Positions 36,135 to 46,046 of a DNA stretch of 64,000 nucleotides are shown here, in pieces (the stretch's first letter is position 1; each line of letters starts with the position of its first letter). Made by a program: the position numbers and the translations under genes. Location: assembly GCA_951812945.1 (NCBI GenBank), contig CATOTB010000001.1, positions 552,198-616,197 on the forward strand. The letters are read 5' to 3'. The notes below the pieces were generated by a model that did no database searches, was not told the origin of the DNA, and saw only the letters and a program-made list of their open reading frames with translations. The DNA comes from Candidatus Dadabacteria bacterium (lineage in GTDB: Bacteria; Desulfobacterota_D; UBA1144; Nemesobacterales; Nemesobacteraceae).

Positions 36135-36986
36135 CTATAAATTCACTCTTATCATTGCCTGAACAACTGATTCCTCGACCCCCGAGATACCAAACTTGTT
36201 GTGCCAATACCACCACTCAATACCGACGTATACCTGCTCCTGCCGTTTCACCAGACGACCCACATCCAGCAGGAGCTGAGGCTGAGTAAGAAAGTTTTGT
36301 TTTTCATAGGCGGATGTTCCAGCCTCACCCTCTGAGCCGGCCCAATCGAAATAGCCATGAAAAATCCAGTGCGCCGGCCCCGTTTCGAAGGTCGCATTCC
36401 AAACCACTGTCACCTGCCAAGTTGTTCCGGGAAGGTTTGGATTCTCCCTTAAATAGCCGTTTGTCTGGACGAAATTAAACCCCGGCACATCAAGATCCAC
36501 CGCGCCGCCAACGAGATAATTGGTAAAGCCTTCTCCCTTTTCCAAAGAGCCGGACAGAAGCACATCTTCCACCGGACCCGTGGAAAAAGCTTTCCCGCTT
36601 ATTTTGGAGAAGCTCAGACGGGGTGACCACTCCCCATAGAATGAACTGTTACCTCTCAATGGTCGGATATCCACAAAGGCAAAGTTATCACCATAGGCCC
36701 AGCCGTTAATCCATTCCAGAGTTAGGGTTCCCGCTTTCTCCCGCTCCAGTTCGAAGTCCGTACCATAGAGCAACTGGGCATTGAACGCATTCCAAGTCTG
36801 CGCTACTGCCGGCGCTGACGATAACAAGACAAGCAAACAGAGGCATATGGTGTAGACAATTATTCCAGGATAATTCGTCTTGCGTTCAGCTTCTGGCTTC
36901 CGCCCGTCCGGCATACGGCCTGCCAAAGCAGCATTAACGATGGTCTGTTCTAAATTTGGTATTCCGGCTCCATTCAATGACATCAT
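36135..36986 (-). CDS. Tsx-like nucleoside-specific outer-membrane channel
   Basis: The mature part begins after a signal peptide (IIVYTICLCLLVLLSSAPAVAQ, ending about residue 63 of this frame) and reads as a Tsx barrel: NAQLLYGTDFEL, LTLEWINGWAYGDNFAFVDI, then alternating beta strands, ending in a strand (VVQAMIRVNL) that looks like an outer-membrane C-terminus although not with the usual Phe. Tsx channels let nucleosides cross the outer membrane. The true start may be the ATG at 36914 (MPDGRK), which gives a normal signal length. It pairs with the NCS2 permease downstream, but about 165 bp lie between. Confidence 0.8.
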   Translation of the reverse strand: MMSLNGAGIPNLEQTIVNAALAGRMPDGRKPEAERKTNYPGIIVYTICLCLLVLLSSAPAVAQTWNAFNAQLLYGTDFELEREKAGTLTLEWINGWAYGDNFAFVDIRPLRGNSSFYGEWSPRLSFSKISGKAFSTGPVEDVLLSGSLEKGEGFTNYLVGGAVDLDVPGFNFVQTNGYLRENPNLPGTTWQVTVVWNATFETGPAHWIFHGYFDWAGSEGEAGTSAYEKQNFLTQPQLLLDVGRLVKRQEQVYVGIEWWYWHNKFGISGVEESVVQAMIRVNL

Positions 36987-37098
36987 TTAACACGGAGTTT
37001 ATCATAAAACAGTTTTCAGTCATATATCCAGTTGTCCGCCCCGCACGTTGCCCGCGACGTTGCGGAAAGAGGATTTAGACCAATTTCCCGCCGTTGTT

Positions 37099-37127
37099 TT
37101 GACAGTCCACTTTTTTGGATGTTTAAT
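37099..37127 (+). promoter_or_regulatory. Promoter of gcvT, giving a leaderless mRNA
   Basis: TTGACA (37099-37104) and TTTAAT (37122-37127) are 17 nt apart. The ATG of gcvT is at 37135, 7 nt after the -10, so RNA would start at or next to the start codon. Confidence 0.65.
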
Positions 37128-37134
37128 CTAGTAT

Positions 37135-38220
37135 ATGACTCACACCCCTTTATACGAAACACACAAGAGTTTCGGGGCGCGGATGATAGATTTTGCCGGG
37201 TGGAAGCTTCCTCTTCAGTTCGAAGGTATAAGACAGGAGCACATGGCGGTCAGGAACGCCTGCGGCCTTTTCGACGTAAGTCACATGGGAGAAATAGAGA
37301 TCAAGGGGCCTCAGGCGGAAGCTCTGTGCCAGAAGCTTAACACAAACGACATGGCGAAGCTTCGCGACGGACGGGCCCGGTACGGTCTTTTTTGCTACCC
37401 TGACGGTGGTGCTATTGACGACCTTATAACCTACAGGTTCTCGGCCGATCATTTCCTTGTCTGCGTGAACGCGTCCAACACCGAAAAAGTCTACAGATGG
37501 ATCGGTGATAACTGTGGGGGACTTGACGTTGAAGTGACCGATGCGAGCGCCGCCTACGCGCAGATCGCCATTCAGGGACCTTGTTCTGTATCCGTAATGG
37601 AAAAGGTGCTTGGCGAGGAGAGCATGCGGGATTTCCCCAGGTTTTCTTTCAGAATCCTTGAGGGGGAGGCGACGGGGGTTATAGCGGCGAGAACCGGTTA
37701 CACGGGTGAGGACGGCTTCGAGCTGTTCGTGCCTGCGGGGGACGCGGTCGGCATCTGGGAGAGGCTTCGCGAAAGCGGGAGTGAATTCGGAATCGCTCTT
37801 TGCGGTCTGGGAGCCCGCGACACGCTTCGGATAGAAGCCGGATACCCTCTTTACGGGAACGAACTCGATAAGAAAACAACCCCGGTTGAGGCTGGCTTGG
37901 GGAGATATGTCAAGATGGACAAAGGCGATTTTATCGGCAGAGACGCGCTTCTGCAGCAGGTGGAGAAGGGAGCGGCGAGGGAAACCATCGGTTTTAAGAT
38001 GCTTGAGAGGGGGATTGCCAGACACGGCTACGGGGTGATGAAAAATGGAAAGAAGATAGGAGAGGTTACAAGCGGTACCATGTCTCCGGTTCTTGCTGTG
38101 GGAGTTGGTATTGCTTCGGTGGCTTCGGGCGAAGTCGAATGCGGAGATGAAATGGGAATTCAAATCCGGGGGCAGGTTAGAAAGGCGGTTTCTTCCGAAT
38201 TTCCGCTTCATAAAAACTGA
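37135..38220 (+). CDS. gcvT: Glycine cleavage system T protein (aminomethyltransferase)
   Basis: GcvT moves the methylene group from the H-protein-bound aminomethyl to tetrahydrofolate and frees ammonia. The 361-residue protein has TPLYETHKSFGARMIDFAGW, the HMGEIEIKGP-type block with DVSHMGE, GYTGEDGFEL, GLGARDTLRIEAGYPLYGNE and TSGTMSP, all expected. There is no ribosome site before the ATG because the promoter abuts it, so translation is probably leaderless. gcvH and gcvP follow on the same strand. Confidence 0.96.
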   Translation: MTHTPLYETHKSFGARMIDFAGWKLPLQFEGIRQEHMAVRNACGLFDVSHMGEIEIKGPQAEALCQKLNTNDMAKLRDGRARYGLFCYPDGGAIDDLITYRFSADHFLVCVNASNTEKVYRWIGDNCGGLDVEVTDASAAYAQIAIQGPCSVSVMEKVLGEESMRDFPRFSFRILEGEATGVIAARTGYTGEDGFELFVPAGDAVGIWERLRESGSEFGIALCGLGARDTLRIEAGYPLYGNELDKKTTPVEAGLGRYVKMDKGDFIGRDALLQQVEKGAARETIGFKMLERGIARHGYGVMKNGKKIGEVTSGTMSPVLAVGVGIASVASGEVECGDEMGIQIRGQVRKAVSSEFPLHKN

Positions 38221-38261
38221 ATGTTTATAAGAGAGGTAACCACAAAGGAGTATTTGAAGTT

Positions 38262-38660
38262 ATGAGCGTACCGAAAGACTTGAAATATACTGAAGAGCAT
38301 GAATGGGTAAGGTTCGAAGAGGACAGAGCCGTGATCGGAATAACGGATTACGCGCAGGAAGCCCTCGGAGAGATAGTTTATGTCGAGTTGCCGGTTGAAG
38401 GGGAGGAGATGTTCCAAGGGGATTCCTTTGGCGGAGCGGAGTCGACAAAGGCAGTCTCGGAACTCTTCGCCCCGATTTCCGGGGAGATTGCCGAGGTAAA
38501 CGATCTTCTCGTGGATTCCCCGGAACTTGTAAACGCTGATCCTTACGGTGACGGATGGATTATAAAAGTCCATATTGAGGAGCTTGACGAAAATGAGGTC
38601 GAAAAGCTTCTTGATCCTTCAGATTACGAAGAGCTGATAGAAGACGAGGAAGATGCCTGA
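38262..38660 (+). CDS. gcvH: Glycine cleavage system H protein
   Basis: This 132-residue lipoyl carrier shuttles the aminomethyl group between P, T and L proteins. It shows YTEEHEWVRFEEDRAVIGIT, ITDYAQEALGEIVYVELP and the lipoyl-lysine site FGGAESTKAVSELFAP (Lys in STKA). The acidic tail is normal. An AAGGAG site lies before the ATG. It is between gcvT and gcvP, 41 bp after the former. Confidence 0.97.
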   Translation: MSVPKDLKYTEEHEWVRFEEDRAVIGITDYAQEALGEIVYVELPVEGEEMFQGDSFGGAESTKAVSELFAPISGEIAEVNDLLVDSPELVNADPYGDGWIIKVHIEELDENEVEKLLDPSDYEELIEDEEDA

Positions 38661-38727
38661 TATGTTCAGGCGATTCACTTACCCAAAACACTGGGCGGTC
38701 TGCCTGAATTTTCCCCGGGAGTTCTGA

Positions 38728-41646
38728 TTGCGAAGCGAAAACGGCATTTATGAAAAAGAGGATTTTTTCTCGGCAAGGCATATAGGTCCCACGCCGGAGG
38801 AAGCGCGCCGCATGCTTTTGAGTACTGGCGCGCGGAGTCTTGAGGAACTGGTACGGGAGACGATACCGGCCGATCTGCTTTCGGGGACCGAGATGGCTGT
38901 TCCCGCGGCCATGACCGAGAGTTCCTATCTTGACCACATAAGGGGTATCGCGCGTGAGAACGCAATATTCAGATCGTACATAGGACTGGGTTATTACGAC
39001 TGTGTGACCCCGGCAGTCATATTAAGGAACATTCTCGAGAACCCGAGCTGGTACACTCAGTACACTCCTTACCAGGCGGAGATATCACAGGGACGGCTTG
39101 AGGCCCTTCTTAACTTCCAGACCGTGATCTCGGAACTTACGGAGATGGAGCTTGCAAACGCCTCGCTGCTTGATGAAGCGACGGCGGCTGCCGAGGCCAT
39201 GGCCATGTTTCACAGGCTGGGCGGTGCGAAGCGGGAGAAGGCGGATGCCGACGGGTTTTTCGTTTCCAAAAGATGTTTTCCCCAGACAATTGATGTCCTA
39301 AAGACCCGGGCGGAACCTCTGGGAATAAGGATCGTGGAGGGAGAGGAAGAGAAGGTTTCGCTTGACGGGAGCTTTTTCGGTGCGCTTCTGCAGTATCCTG
39401 ACGCCTTCGGAGAAGTGAGGGATTACTCGGAATTCGTTAAAAGTGCTCACAGCCACGGTATAATGGTCGCGGTCGCGGCCGATCTCATGAGCCTCGTGCT
39501 GCTTACACCTCCCGGGCGCTTCGGCGCTGACGCCGTCGTGGGAACTTCGCAGAGGTTCGGAGTCCCGGTCGGCTACGGCGGTCCTCACGCTGCGTATTTT
39601 GCCACGAGGGATGAGTTCAGAAGACAGGTTCCCGGAAGGATAATAGGGGTGTCTCTTGACAGGGACAAAAACCCCGCCTACAGAATGGCCCTTCAGACCA
39701 GGGAACAGCACATAAGGAGGGAGAGGGCCACTTCCAACATATGCACCGCGCAGTCTCTGCTCGCCATAATGTCTTCAATGTACGCGGTCTATCACGGTCC
39801 GGGTGGGCTGCGGCGCATCTCCGGAAGGATAAATACCCTTGCGAAGATGCTTGATACGGGTTTTAGGGAACTGGGGGTGGTTCAGCTAAACGGGGCGTTT
39901 TTCGATACCTTGCTCGTGGATCTTTCACCATGCGGGGAAGGGGCCTCTGAGACGCTTCGCGCAAACGCCCTTAAAAGGAAAATCAATTTCAGGTACCTTC
40001 CGGATCAGAAAATCTGCATATCCCTTGACGAGACTGTCACCGAGAAGGATGTTGCGGAGATACTTTCGCTTTTCTCAGAATCTTTGGGACTCGGTGAGAA
40101 GGTGTCAGTCTCCCCGGACCGCGTTTCCGCCGTTGCGTCCGTGCCCGATGATCTTATGAGGAAGGGAGATTTCCTCGACCAGTCGGTATTTAACCGTTAT
40201 CACTCGGAAACCCTTATGCTGAGGTACATAAAAAGCCTCGAGGGCAGGGATCTTTCCCTGGCCAACTCCATGATCCCTCTCGGTTCCTGCACGATGAAGC
40301 TCAACGGTACGACGGAAATGATCCCGATAAGCTGGGAGGAATTCTCCAGAATACATCCTTTCGCGCCCCGGGACCAGACAGCGGGTTACGCGCGGGTGAT
40401 ACGTGAGCTCGAAGAATATCTCTGCGAAATAACCGGGCTTCAGGCCTGTTCGCTTCAACCCAATTCGGGAGCTCAGGGAGAGTACGCGGGCCTTATGGTC
40501 ATACGCAGGTACTTTGAGGAGAAAGGAGAAACTGAAAAAAACGTGGTGCTGATTCCCTCCTCTGCGCACGGAACCAATCCCGCAAGCGCCAGGATGGCGG
40601 GAATGGACGTCGTGGTGGTAAAATGCCGGAGGAACGGGGACGTGGACATAGACGACCTTCGCAGGTGCTGCCGGAAAAACGAGGGGAAAGTTGCGTGTCT
40701 TATGATTACCTATCCTTCGACTCACGGGGTGTTTGAGTCCGGAATAAGGGAGATATGCGACATAATTCACTCAAACGGCGCGCAGGTGTACATGGACGGG
40801 GCCAACCTTAACGCGCAGGTGGGTCTCTGCTTCCCTTCGCTTATCGGCGTTGACGTATGCCACATAAACCTGCACAAGACTTTCAGTATTCCCCATGGGG
40901 GAGGAGGTCCGGGAATGGGCCCCATATGCGTTGCTCCCCATCTTGCCGAGCATCTTCCCGGACATGCTGTTGTGGAAGGGGTAGGGGGCGAGAAGTCCTG
41001 TGGAGCCATATCCGCGGCTCCGTGGGGAAGCGCGAGCATATTGCTGATATCCTACGGATACATAAGACTTCTTGGAAAGGGCGGACTTGGTGAGGCTTCC
41101 CGGTATGCGATACTGAACGCCAATTACCTCAAGAGCCAGCTCGAGGAGCACTACGACGTTTTGTACGAGGGAGAAAACGGAAGGGTTGCCCATGAATTCA
41201 TACTTGACCTGCGGGAGCTTGGAAAAAGCGCGGGAATAACCGCGGAAGACGTGGCCAAAAGGCTCATGGATTACGGGTTCCACGCGCCGACGATGTCGTG
41301 GCCGGTTGCGGGAACCCTGATGGTGGAACCTACGGAGAGCGAATCCATGGAGGAAATGGACAGGTTCTGCAACGCGATGATAAAAATACGCGGGGAAATT
41401 CAGGAGATTATCGACGGCGGGACGGATCCTTCGGATAACGTGCTCAGAAACTCACCTCACACGGTACTGGATCTCGTGTCTTCTGACTGGGAGCATCCAT
41501 ACTCCCGTCTGCAGGCGGTTTTTCCGCTTCCGTATTTGCGGACCAACAAATTCTGGCCGCCGGTGTCGAGAATAGACAATGCCTACGGCGACAGGAATCT
41601 GGTGTGCACTTGCCTTCCCCCGGAAGCTTACGCGGCGGAGGAGTGA
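38728..41646 (+). CDS. gcvP: Glycine dehydrogenase (decarboxylating), full-length P protein
   Basis: The P protein decarboxylates glycine with PLP and loads the residue on GcvH. At 972 residues this is the single-chain form with both halves (in many bacteria GcvPA and GcvPB are separate). The N-terminal half begins FSARHIGPTPEEARRML; the C-terminal half holds the PLP lysine in NLHKTFSIPHGGGGPGMGPI. A TTG start has GGGAG 6 nt upstream. The gene for L protein is not here. gcvP ends 10 bp from the convergent surA-like gene. Confidence 0.96.
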   Translation: MRSENGIYEKEDFFSARHIGPTPEEARRMLLSTGARSLEELVRETIPADLLSGTEMAVPAAMTESSYLDHIRGIARENAIFRSYIGLGYYDCVTPAVILRNILENPSWYTQYTPYQAEISQGRLEALLNFQTVISELTEMELANASLLDEATAAAEAMAMFHRLGGAKREKADADGFFVSKRCFPQTIDVLKTRAEPLGIRIVEGEEEKVSLDGSFFGALLQYPDAFGEVRDYSEFVKSAHSHGIMVAVAADLMSLVLLTPPGRFGADAVVGTSQRFGVPVGYGGPHAAYFATRDEFRRQVPGRIIGVSLDRDKNPAYRMALQTREQHIRRERATSNICTAQSLLAIMSSMYAVYHGPGGLRRISGRINTLAKMLDTGFRELGVVQLNGAFFDTLLVDLSPCGEGASETLRANALKRKINFRYLPDQKICISLDETVTEKDVAEILSLFSESLGLGEKVSVSPDRVSAVASVPDDLMRKGDFLDQSVFNRYHSETLMLRYIKSLEGRDLSLANSMIPLGSCTMKLNGTTEMIPISWEEFSRIHPFAPRDQTAGYARVIRELEEYLCEITGLQACSLQPNSGAQGEYAGLMVIRRYFEEKGETEKNVVLIPSSAHGTNPASARMAGMDVVVVKCRRNGDVDIDDLRRCCRKNEGKVACLMITYPSTHGVFESGIREICDIIHSNGAQVYMDGANLNAQVGLCFPSLIGVDVCHINLHKTFSIPHGGGGPGMGPICVAPHLAEHLPGHAVVEGVGGEKSCGAISAAPWGSASILLISYGYIRLLGKGGLGEASRYAILNANYLKSQLEEHYDVLYEGENGRVAHEFILDLRELGKSAGITAEDVAKRLMDYGFHAPTMSWPVAGTLMVEPTESESMEEMDRFCNAMIKIRGEIQEIIDGGTDPSDNVLRNSPHTVLDLVSSDWEHPYSRLQAVFPLPYLRTNKFWPPVSRIDNAYGDRNLVCTCLPPEAYAAEE

Positions 41647-41656
41647 ATGCGGGGGC

Positions 41657-42592
41657 TCAGATCTTTATCTCTATGTAAGAGTTTTTCTTGACGTCCTCAA
41701 GCCACGAGCTTATGAACCGCTCGACCTTTTCCATGTATATCTGGTGCTTTATGCGGTCCCTGTAACGGGAGACCGAGGAATCTTCATCCTCGATTCTTTC
41801 AAGAACCTTTACTACGTGGTAGCCGCGAGAGCTCAGCACCGGCCCCGCGATGCCGTTTACTTCGGTCTGCTCCACCGCGCTTTCAATTTCAGGAACCAGG
41901 TCTCCCTTGACGAAATATCCCAGCAGTCCGCCGCTCTGCGCCGACGATTCGTCCATGGAGTATTGCCTGGCGAGTTGCGCGAAAGGTTCCCCGGATTTTG
42001 CGAGTTCCAGAACTTCTTCGGCTTTTGAGAGGGCGTTCTCCGTCTCCTTCGTGATAAGTATGTGAGCGATTTTCGTCTGCTTTCCGTAACCGCCGCTGTC
42101 CTCTTCTTCGTAGTGTTCTCTGCTGTATTCCTCTATCTCTTCGTCCGTAACCGCTATGCTTCCCTGCGTGACTGAGTCAAGAAGCCTTCTCGAGACTATC
42201 TGGTATTTCCACTGCCGATAGAAAAGCTCCTCCGTCATGTTCTGTTTTTTGAGTTCTTCGGCTATGGCTTCTTCATCAAGACCCATGGCCTCCTGCTGAC
42301 TTTTTACTACGGCTGCAACCTCTTCGTCGCTTACCGATATCTTCCTCGCGGCTGCCTGCTGATCGAGCAGGATACGGTCTATCATCGCGTCGAGCACTTC
42401 ACGGGCATCGATTTCCGCCTCCGGGCTCGTGACTACGTCCTTTATCTCCTGATTCAGTTCGCTAAGCGTTATTATTCTGCTGTTCACCACGGCCACCACT
42501 TTCTCCACGACTGCCGCTTGCGCCGCGTGGGCGGGCATCAGCGTGAAAACCGCAAAAAGCGCCAAGACCGAAAGCCACCATGGTTTTTTCAT
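41657..42592 (-). CDS. SurA-like periplasmic peptidyl-prolyl isomerase
   Basis: This is a 311-residue exported chaperone. A signal peptide (WWLSVLALFAVFTLMPAHA) is followed by a SurA N-terminal domain (VVAVVNSRIITLSELN) and one parvulin domain (KIAHILITKETENAL, EPFAQLARQYSMDESSAQSGGLLGYFVKGDLVPE). It helps outer-membrane proteins fold or isomerises proline bonds. The ATG at 42592 has AAGGAGA 6 nt upstream, so the longer frame is not used. It lies last in the leuB-mfd-surA series. E. coli SurA has two parvulin domains; this has one. Confidence 0.9.
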   Translation of the reverse strand: MKKPWWLSVLALFAVFTLMPAHAAQAAVVEKVVAVVNSRIITLSELNQEIKDVVTSPEAEIDAREVLDAMIDRILLDQQAAARKISVSDEEVAAVVKSQQEAMGLDEEAIAEELKKQNMTEELFYRQWKYQIVSRRLLDSVTQGSIAVTDEEIEEYSREHYEEEDSGGYGKQTKIAHILITKETENALSKAEEVLELAKSGEPFAQLARQYSMDESSAQSGGLLGYFVKGDLVPEIESAVEQTEVNGIAGPVLSSRGYHVVKVLERIEDEDSSVSRYRDRIKHQIYMEKVERFISSWLEDVKKNSYIEIKI

Positions 42593-42644
42593 CTGAAATC
42601 TCCTTGTAAACCGTTTTTTCTCTCCCCACTCGACCCCGACTATA

Positions 42645-45600
42645 CTATACATGGGCCTGAGCCGGTTTTTCCACCTTTTCCACCGCAGTTATCAGCGCCT
42701 CGTATCTGTGCTCGGACGGGAGGGGAATGCTGAGTTTTTTCTCCCGTCCGTGGTTCTCTGGGTCCGCGATGCTCAGCGTTGCGGTGTCCTCTCCTATCTC
42801 GGCTTTCTTTATGAGTCTTTCCCCGAGTGCGATTCTGAGTTCTGCGATAATAATCAGTCGTTTCAGCGGATCGGGCATTACCCCGAACCTGTCTTCAATT
42901 TCCCCGGCGATTTCTCTTAATTCGTCGCGTTCCCTGGCTGATGATATTTTTTTGTAGTAGAAAAGCCTCTCTGAGCCGCTTTGAATGTAGTGCTCGGGAA
43001 TAAAGACATCGTCCCGCGTTTTTATTTCCGGTCTGACTTCACGGACCCAGCTCTCGCCCGTTCTTTTGTTCTCAACAGTCTCCCTTAGCAGTTCGAGATA
43101 GAACTCAAGTCCTATATCCGCTATATGTCCCGACTGCTTTTCTCCGAAAAGAGTACCGGCTCCCCTTATCTGAAGGTCGGCTGTGGCGAGTTTGAAACCG
43201 CTTCCAAGATCGGTGAGGTGCGAGAGAACCTCGAGTCTTTTCCTGGCTTCTTCGGTGAGGGAGTGCACGGACGGTACGAGGAAGTAGGCGTAGGCTTTTT
43301 TGTCTGATCTCCCGACCCTGCCCTTAAGCTGGTAGAGATCCGCAAGCCCCATCATGTGCGCGTTGTTCACTATTATCGTGTTGGCTTTCGGTATATCGAG
43401 TCCGGATTCAACTATCGCTGTTGTTACCAGCAGATCTATTTCTCCGTCGGCAAACTGTTCTATGGTCCTTGAGAGCCGCGTTTCGTTCATGCGTCCGTGC
43501 GTTACACCTATTGACAGTTTCGGCATGAGTTTCTCAAGGAGGTTCGCCTTCTCGAATATGTCCTCTATTCTGTTGTGTATGAAGAAAACCGTGCCGTTCC
43601 TTTCAATCTCTTTTTCCACGGCTTTCCTTATGACTTCGGTGTTGAACTGCTGAATGTACACCTCCACTGGCTGGCGCCCCTCGGGAGGGGTGTTTATTAC
43701 GCTTATGTCTCTTACGTCGGCTAGGGAAAGCTGCAGGGTTCTCGGGATGGGAGTTGCGGAAAGCGTGAGCACGTCAACGGCGTTTTTCATCGATCTTATG
43801 GATTTTTTGTGGTTCACGCCGAATTTCTGCTCCTCGTCTATGACAGTGAGCCCCAGGTTTTTCAGTTTTATTTTTTTCCCGAGAAGCTTGTGCGTTCCGA
43901 TTATGAGGTCGAGAGAACCGTCTTCGAGTCTCTTCAGGATATCTTTTTCCTTCTTGCCCGTTGTGAATCGCGAGAGCATCCCGATACTTACGGGGTAGTT
44001 CCCAAACCTCGAAAGCGCGGTTCGGTAGTGCTGGCTCGCGAGAAGGGTAGTGGGGGCAATCACCATGACCTGTTTTCCGTCAAGGCATGCTTTAAAAGCG
44101 GCACGCAGGGCCACTTCGGTTTTTCCGAACCCGACGTCTCCGCAGATAAGCCTGTCCATGGCCTTTTCGGATTCCATGTCGGACATTACGTCCTCTATCG
44201 CCGCCGACTGATCCGGGGTCTCGCTCCAGGGGAACTCCATCTCGAATTCATTGAACATCTGATCCCTCGGGGAGAACTGGAAGCCTTTTCCGACTTTTCT
44301 CTCTGCGCACAGTTCCACAAGCTCGGTTGCGACTTCCTCCACTGCCCTTTTAACCTTGCCGACGGTTTTTTTCCAGTTCGCGCTTCCCAGTTTTTCAATC
44401 CTGGGCTCCCTTCCGTCCCCCATGTATTTCTGAACCAGTCTGAATTTCTCCACAGGGACGAATATCTTGTCCCCGCCCTTATACTGGCACTCGAGAAAAT
44501 CGCCCTGGCGGCTCTCAAACGAAAGCCTCTTTAGTCCCCTGAAAGTTCCTATTCCGAACTCCTTGTGAACTATGTAGTCTCCGGGTTTCAGCTGGCTGAA
44601 CGAGGTGAGAAATGCTGAGGGGACATCGCTTCCTCCAAACGGCACCCCTCGACTCTTTGCCTTCTCAACCAGGGTTTTTTCCGTGAAGAGGGCGATTTTG
44701 AAATCGTGAAGAACGGTGCTTTCAAAAAGTTCTCCGACTATGTGCGTAATCCCCTTGTCCGGGCGATCCTCCGTAAGCTTGAGAAATTTTTCCCTTTCTG
44801 CGTGCGAATTGAAAAATATGAACACCGCGTAACCGTCTTCGATGAGTTCTTCTGCCTTGTCTATAAAGACCTTGAGGGAAGGTTTTGAAAACGATATTTC
44901 TTCAGTGCTGAACTTAAGACTGTTTTTCCCTTCAGCGCCTATTCCCATCGTGCCCGGGTATATGAGCCTTGATTGCCCGAGTTTCTCCGTAAGCTCTTTT
45001 TCCCGGAGATAAAGTTTTTTAAACGGGGGAAGGGATTTTTCGAGTTTCCCCAGAGATTTTCTTCTTTCTTCGAATTTTTCTTCGAGTTTTAACAGCAGCG
45101 CTCCCTCGTCAAGTCCGTGGGGAAGACTGACGATGAGATCTTCTTCCGGGTAATCGAGCACGCATTGTCGTGAATTCCAGAAAAGAGGAGTGAACCATTC
45201 GATTCCCCTGAAATACGAACCGTTTTCAAACGCTTCGACAAGAGGTTCCACCTCACTTGACGTAAGTCCCTTCCTGTTGGCTCCGGAGAGTATCTGCTTG
45301 ATCAGGGCGTCTTTGTTTCTTTGGCGGTAAACGGCGAAAGAAGCCGGATTGATTGCGGCTTTTTGCGTTTTTCCGATGGATTTCTGGGTTGCGGGAGAAA
45401 ACTCCCGAAGTGAATTCACTTGGTCTCCGAAAAGCTCCACTCTGAGAGGATTAAGAGAGCCCGGCGAGAAAAGATCCACTATGGAGCCCCGGACGCTTAT
45501 GTCACCTCTTTTCTCTGTGAAATCTACTTCGCTGTAACCGATTCCAAGGAGTCTTTGCACGAGCTCGTCCCGTTCAACCTGTGTTCCCCTCTCCACGGTG

Positions 45601-46034
45601 AAGCTCTCAGCTTCTAGGGCTCGGGGCGGAGCCAGCACCTCGGCAAGTGCCGCCGCGTCTGTGCAGAGAACTCCCGTTTGTTTCCATCTGAAAAGAGAAT
45701 GAAGCCTCTCGGGTTCGGTAATTTCTCTTTTCTCGAAAAGGGAGCGGTTTTTCTCCATTCCTCTTGAGAGAAGAACCGGAATCTCTGTCCCCTTCAAAGA
45801 AGAAATGCTCCGCGCTGCCGTGGCGCACTGTTCTCTTTGCTCGCAGACGTGCAGTACTTTTTTGTTGGGCGCCTCGGAGAGAAGCGCCAGAAGAAAATAG
45901 GACGAGTTCCCGTAAAGACCGGCAAGGTCCGTCGGTTTTCCAGGCGGGTAGGAGAAGAACTTCTCCACTAAGGGGTTTTCAAGGTGCGATGAGAGTTCAA
46001 GCGTGGAGTTTTTACCGTTCAATTCTTGGGACAT
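42645..46034 (-). CDS. mfd: Transcription-repair coupling factor
   Basis: Mfd pushes stalled RNA polymerase off damaged DNA and recruits UvrA. The 1129-residue protein has the UvrB-like N-terminal part, the RNA-polymerase-interacting domain (PGDYIVHKEFGIGTFRGL), the translocase motor (LICGDVGFGKTEVALRAAFKA, DEEQKFGV, LTLSATPIPRTL, TTAIVESGLDIPKANTII, QLKGRVGRSDKKAYAYF) and the TRCF C-terminal domain. It is complete and slightly shorter than the E. coli protein. It starts 12 bp after leuB. Confidence 0.97.
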   Translation of the reverse strand: MSQELNGKNSTLELSSHLENPLVEKFFSYPPGKPTDLAGLYGNSSYFLLALLSEAPNKKVLHVCEQREQCATAARSISSLKGTEIPVLLSRGMEKNRSLFEKREITEPERLHSLFRWKQTGVLCTDAAALAEVLAPPRALEAESFTVERGTQVERDELVQRLLGIGYSEVDFTEKRGDISVRGSIVDLFSPGSLNPLRVELFGDQVNSLREFSPATQKSIGKTQKAAINPASFAVYRQRNKDALIKQILSGANRKGLTSSEVEPLVEAFENGSYFRGIEWFTPLFWNSRQCVLDYPEEDLIVSLPHGLDEGALLLKLEEKFEERRKSLGKLEKSLPPFKKLYLREKELTEKLGQSRLIYPGTMGIGAEGKNSLKFSTEEISFSKPSLKVFIDKAEELIEDGYAVFIFFNSHAEREKFLKLTEDRPDKGITHIVGELFESTVLHDFKIALFTEKTLVEKAKSRGVPFGGSDVPSAFLTSFSQLKPGDYIVHKEFGIGTFRGLKRLSFESRQGDFLECQYKGGDKIFVPVEKFRLVQKYMGDGREPRIEKLGSANWKKTVGKVKRAVEEVATELVELCAERKVGKGFQFSPRDQMFNEFEMEFPWSETPDQSAAIEDVMSDMESEKAMDRLICGDVGFGKTEVALRAAFKACLDGKQVMVIAPTTLLASQHYRTALSRFGNYPVSIGMLSRFTTGKKEKDILKRLEDGSLDLIIGTHKLLGKKIKLKNLGLTVIDEEQKFGVNHKKSIRSMKNAVDVLTLSATPIPRTLQLSLADVRDISVINTPPEGRQPVEVYIQQFNTEVIRKAVEKEIERNGTVFFIHNRIEDIFEKANLLEKLMPKLSIGVTHGRMNETRLSRTIEQFADGEIDLLVTTAIVESGLDIPKANTIIVNNAHMMGLADLYQLKGRVGRSDKKAYAYFLVPSVHSLTEEARKRLEVLSHLTDLGSGFKLATADLQIRGAGTLFGEKQSGHIADIGLEFYLELLRETVENKRTGESWVREVRPEIKTRDDVFIPEHYIQSGSERLFYYKKISSARERDELREIAGEIEDRFGVMPDPLKRLIIIAELRIALGERLIKKAEIGEDTATLSIADPENHGREKKLSIPLPSEHRYEALITAVEKVEKPAQAHV

Positions 46035-46046
46035 GAGTCATTTTTC

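Noticed and set aside
36987-37134. Glycine riboswitch before gcvT
   Set aside because: The promoter abuts the ATG, leaving no room for a leader RNA, and no glycine aptamer pattern is visible.
37150-38211. 353-codon open frame on the strand opposite gcvT
   Set aside because: It mirrors gcvT codon structure exactly and has no motif or ribosome site; the sense-strand protein is unmistakable.
43809-44534. 241-codon plus-strand frame inside mfd
   Set aside because: It is antisense to the conserved helicase core of mfd and has no recognisable content.
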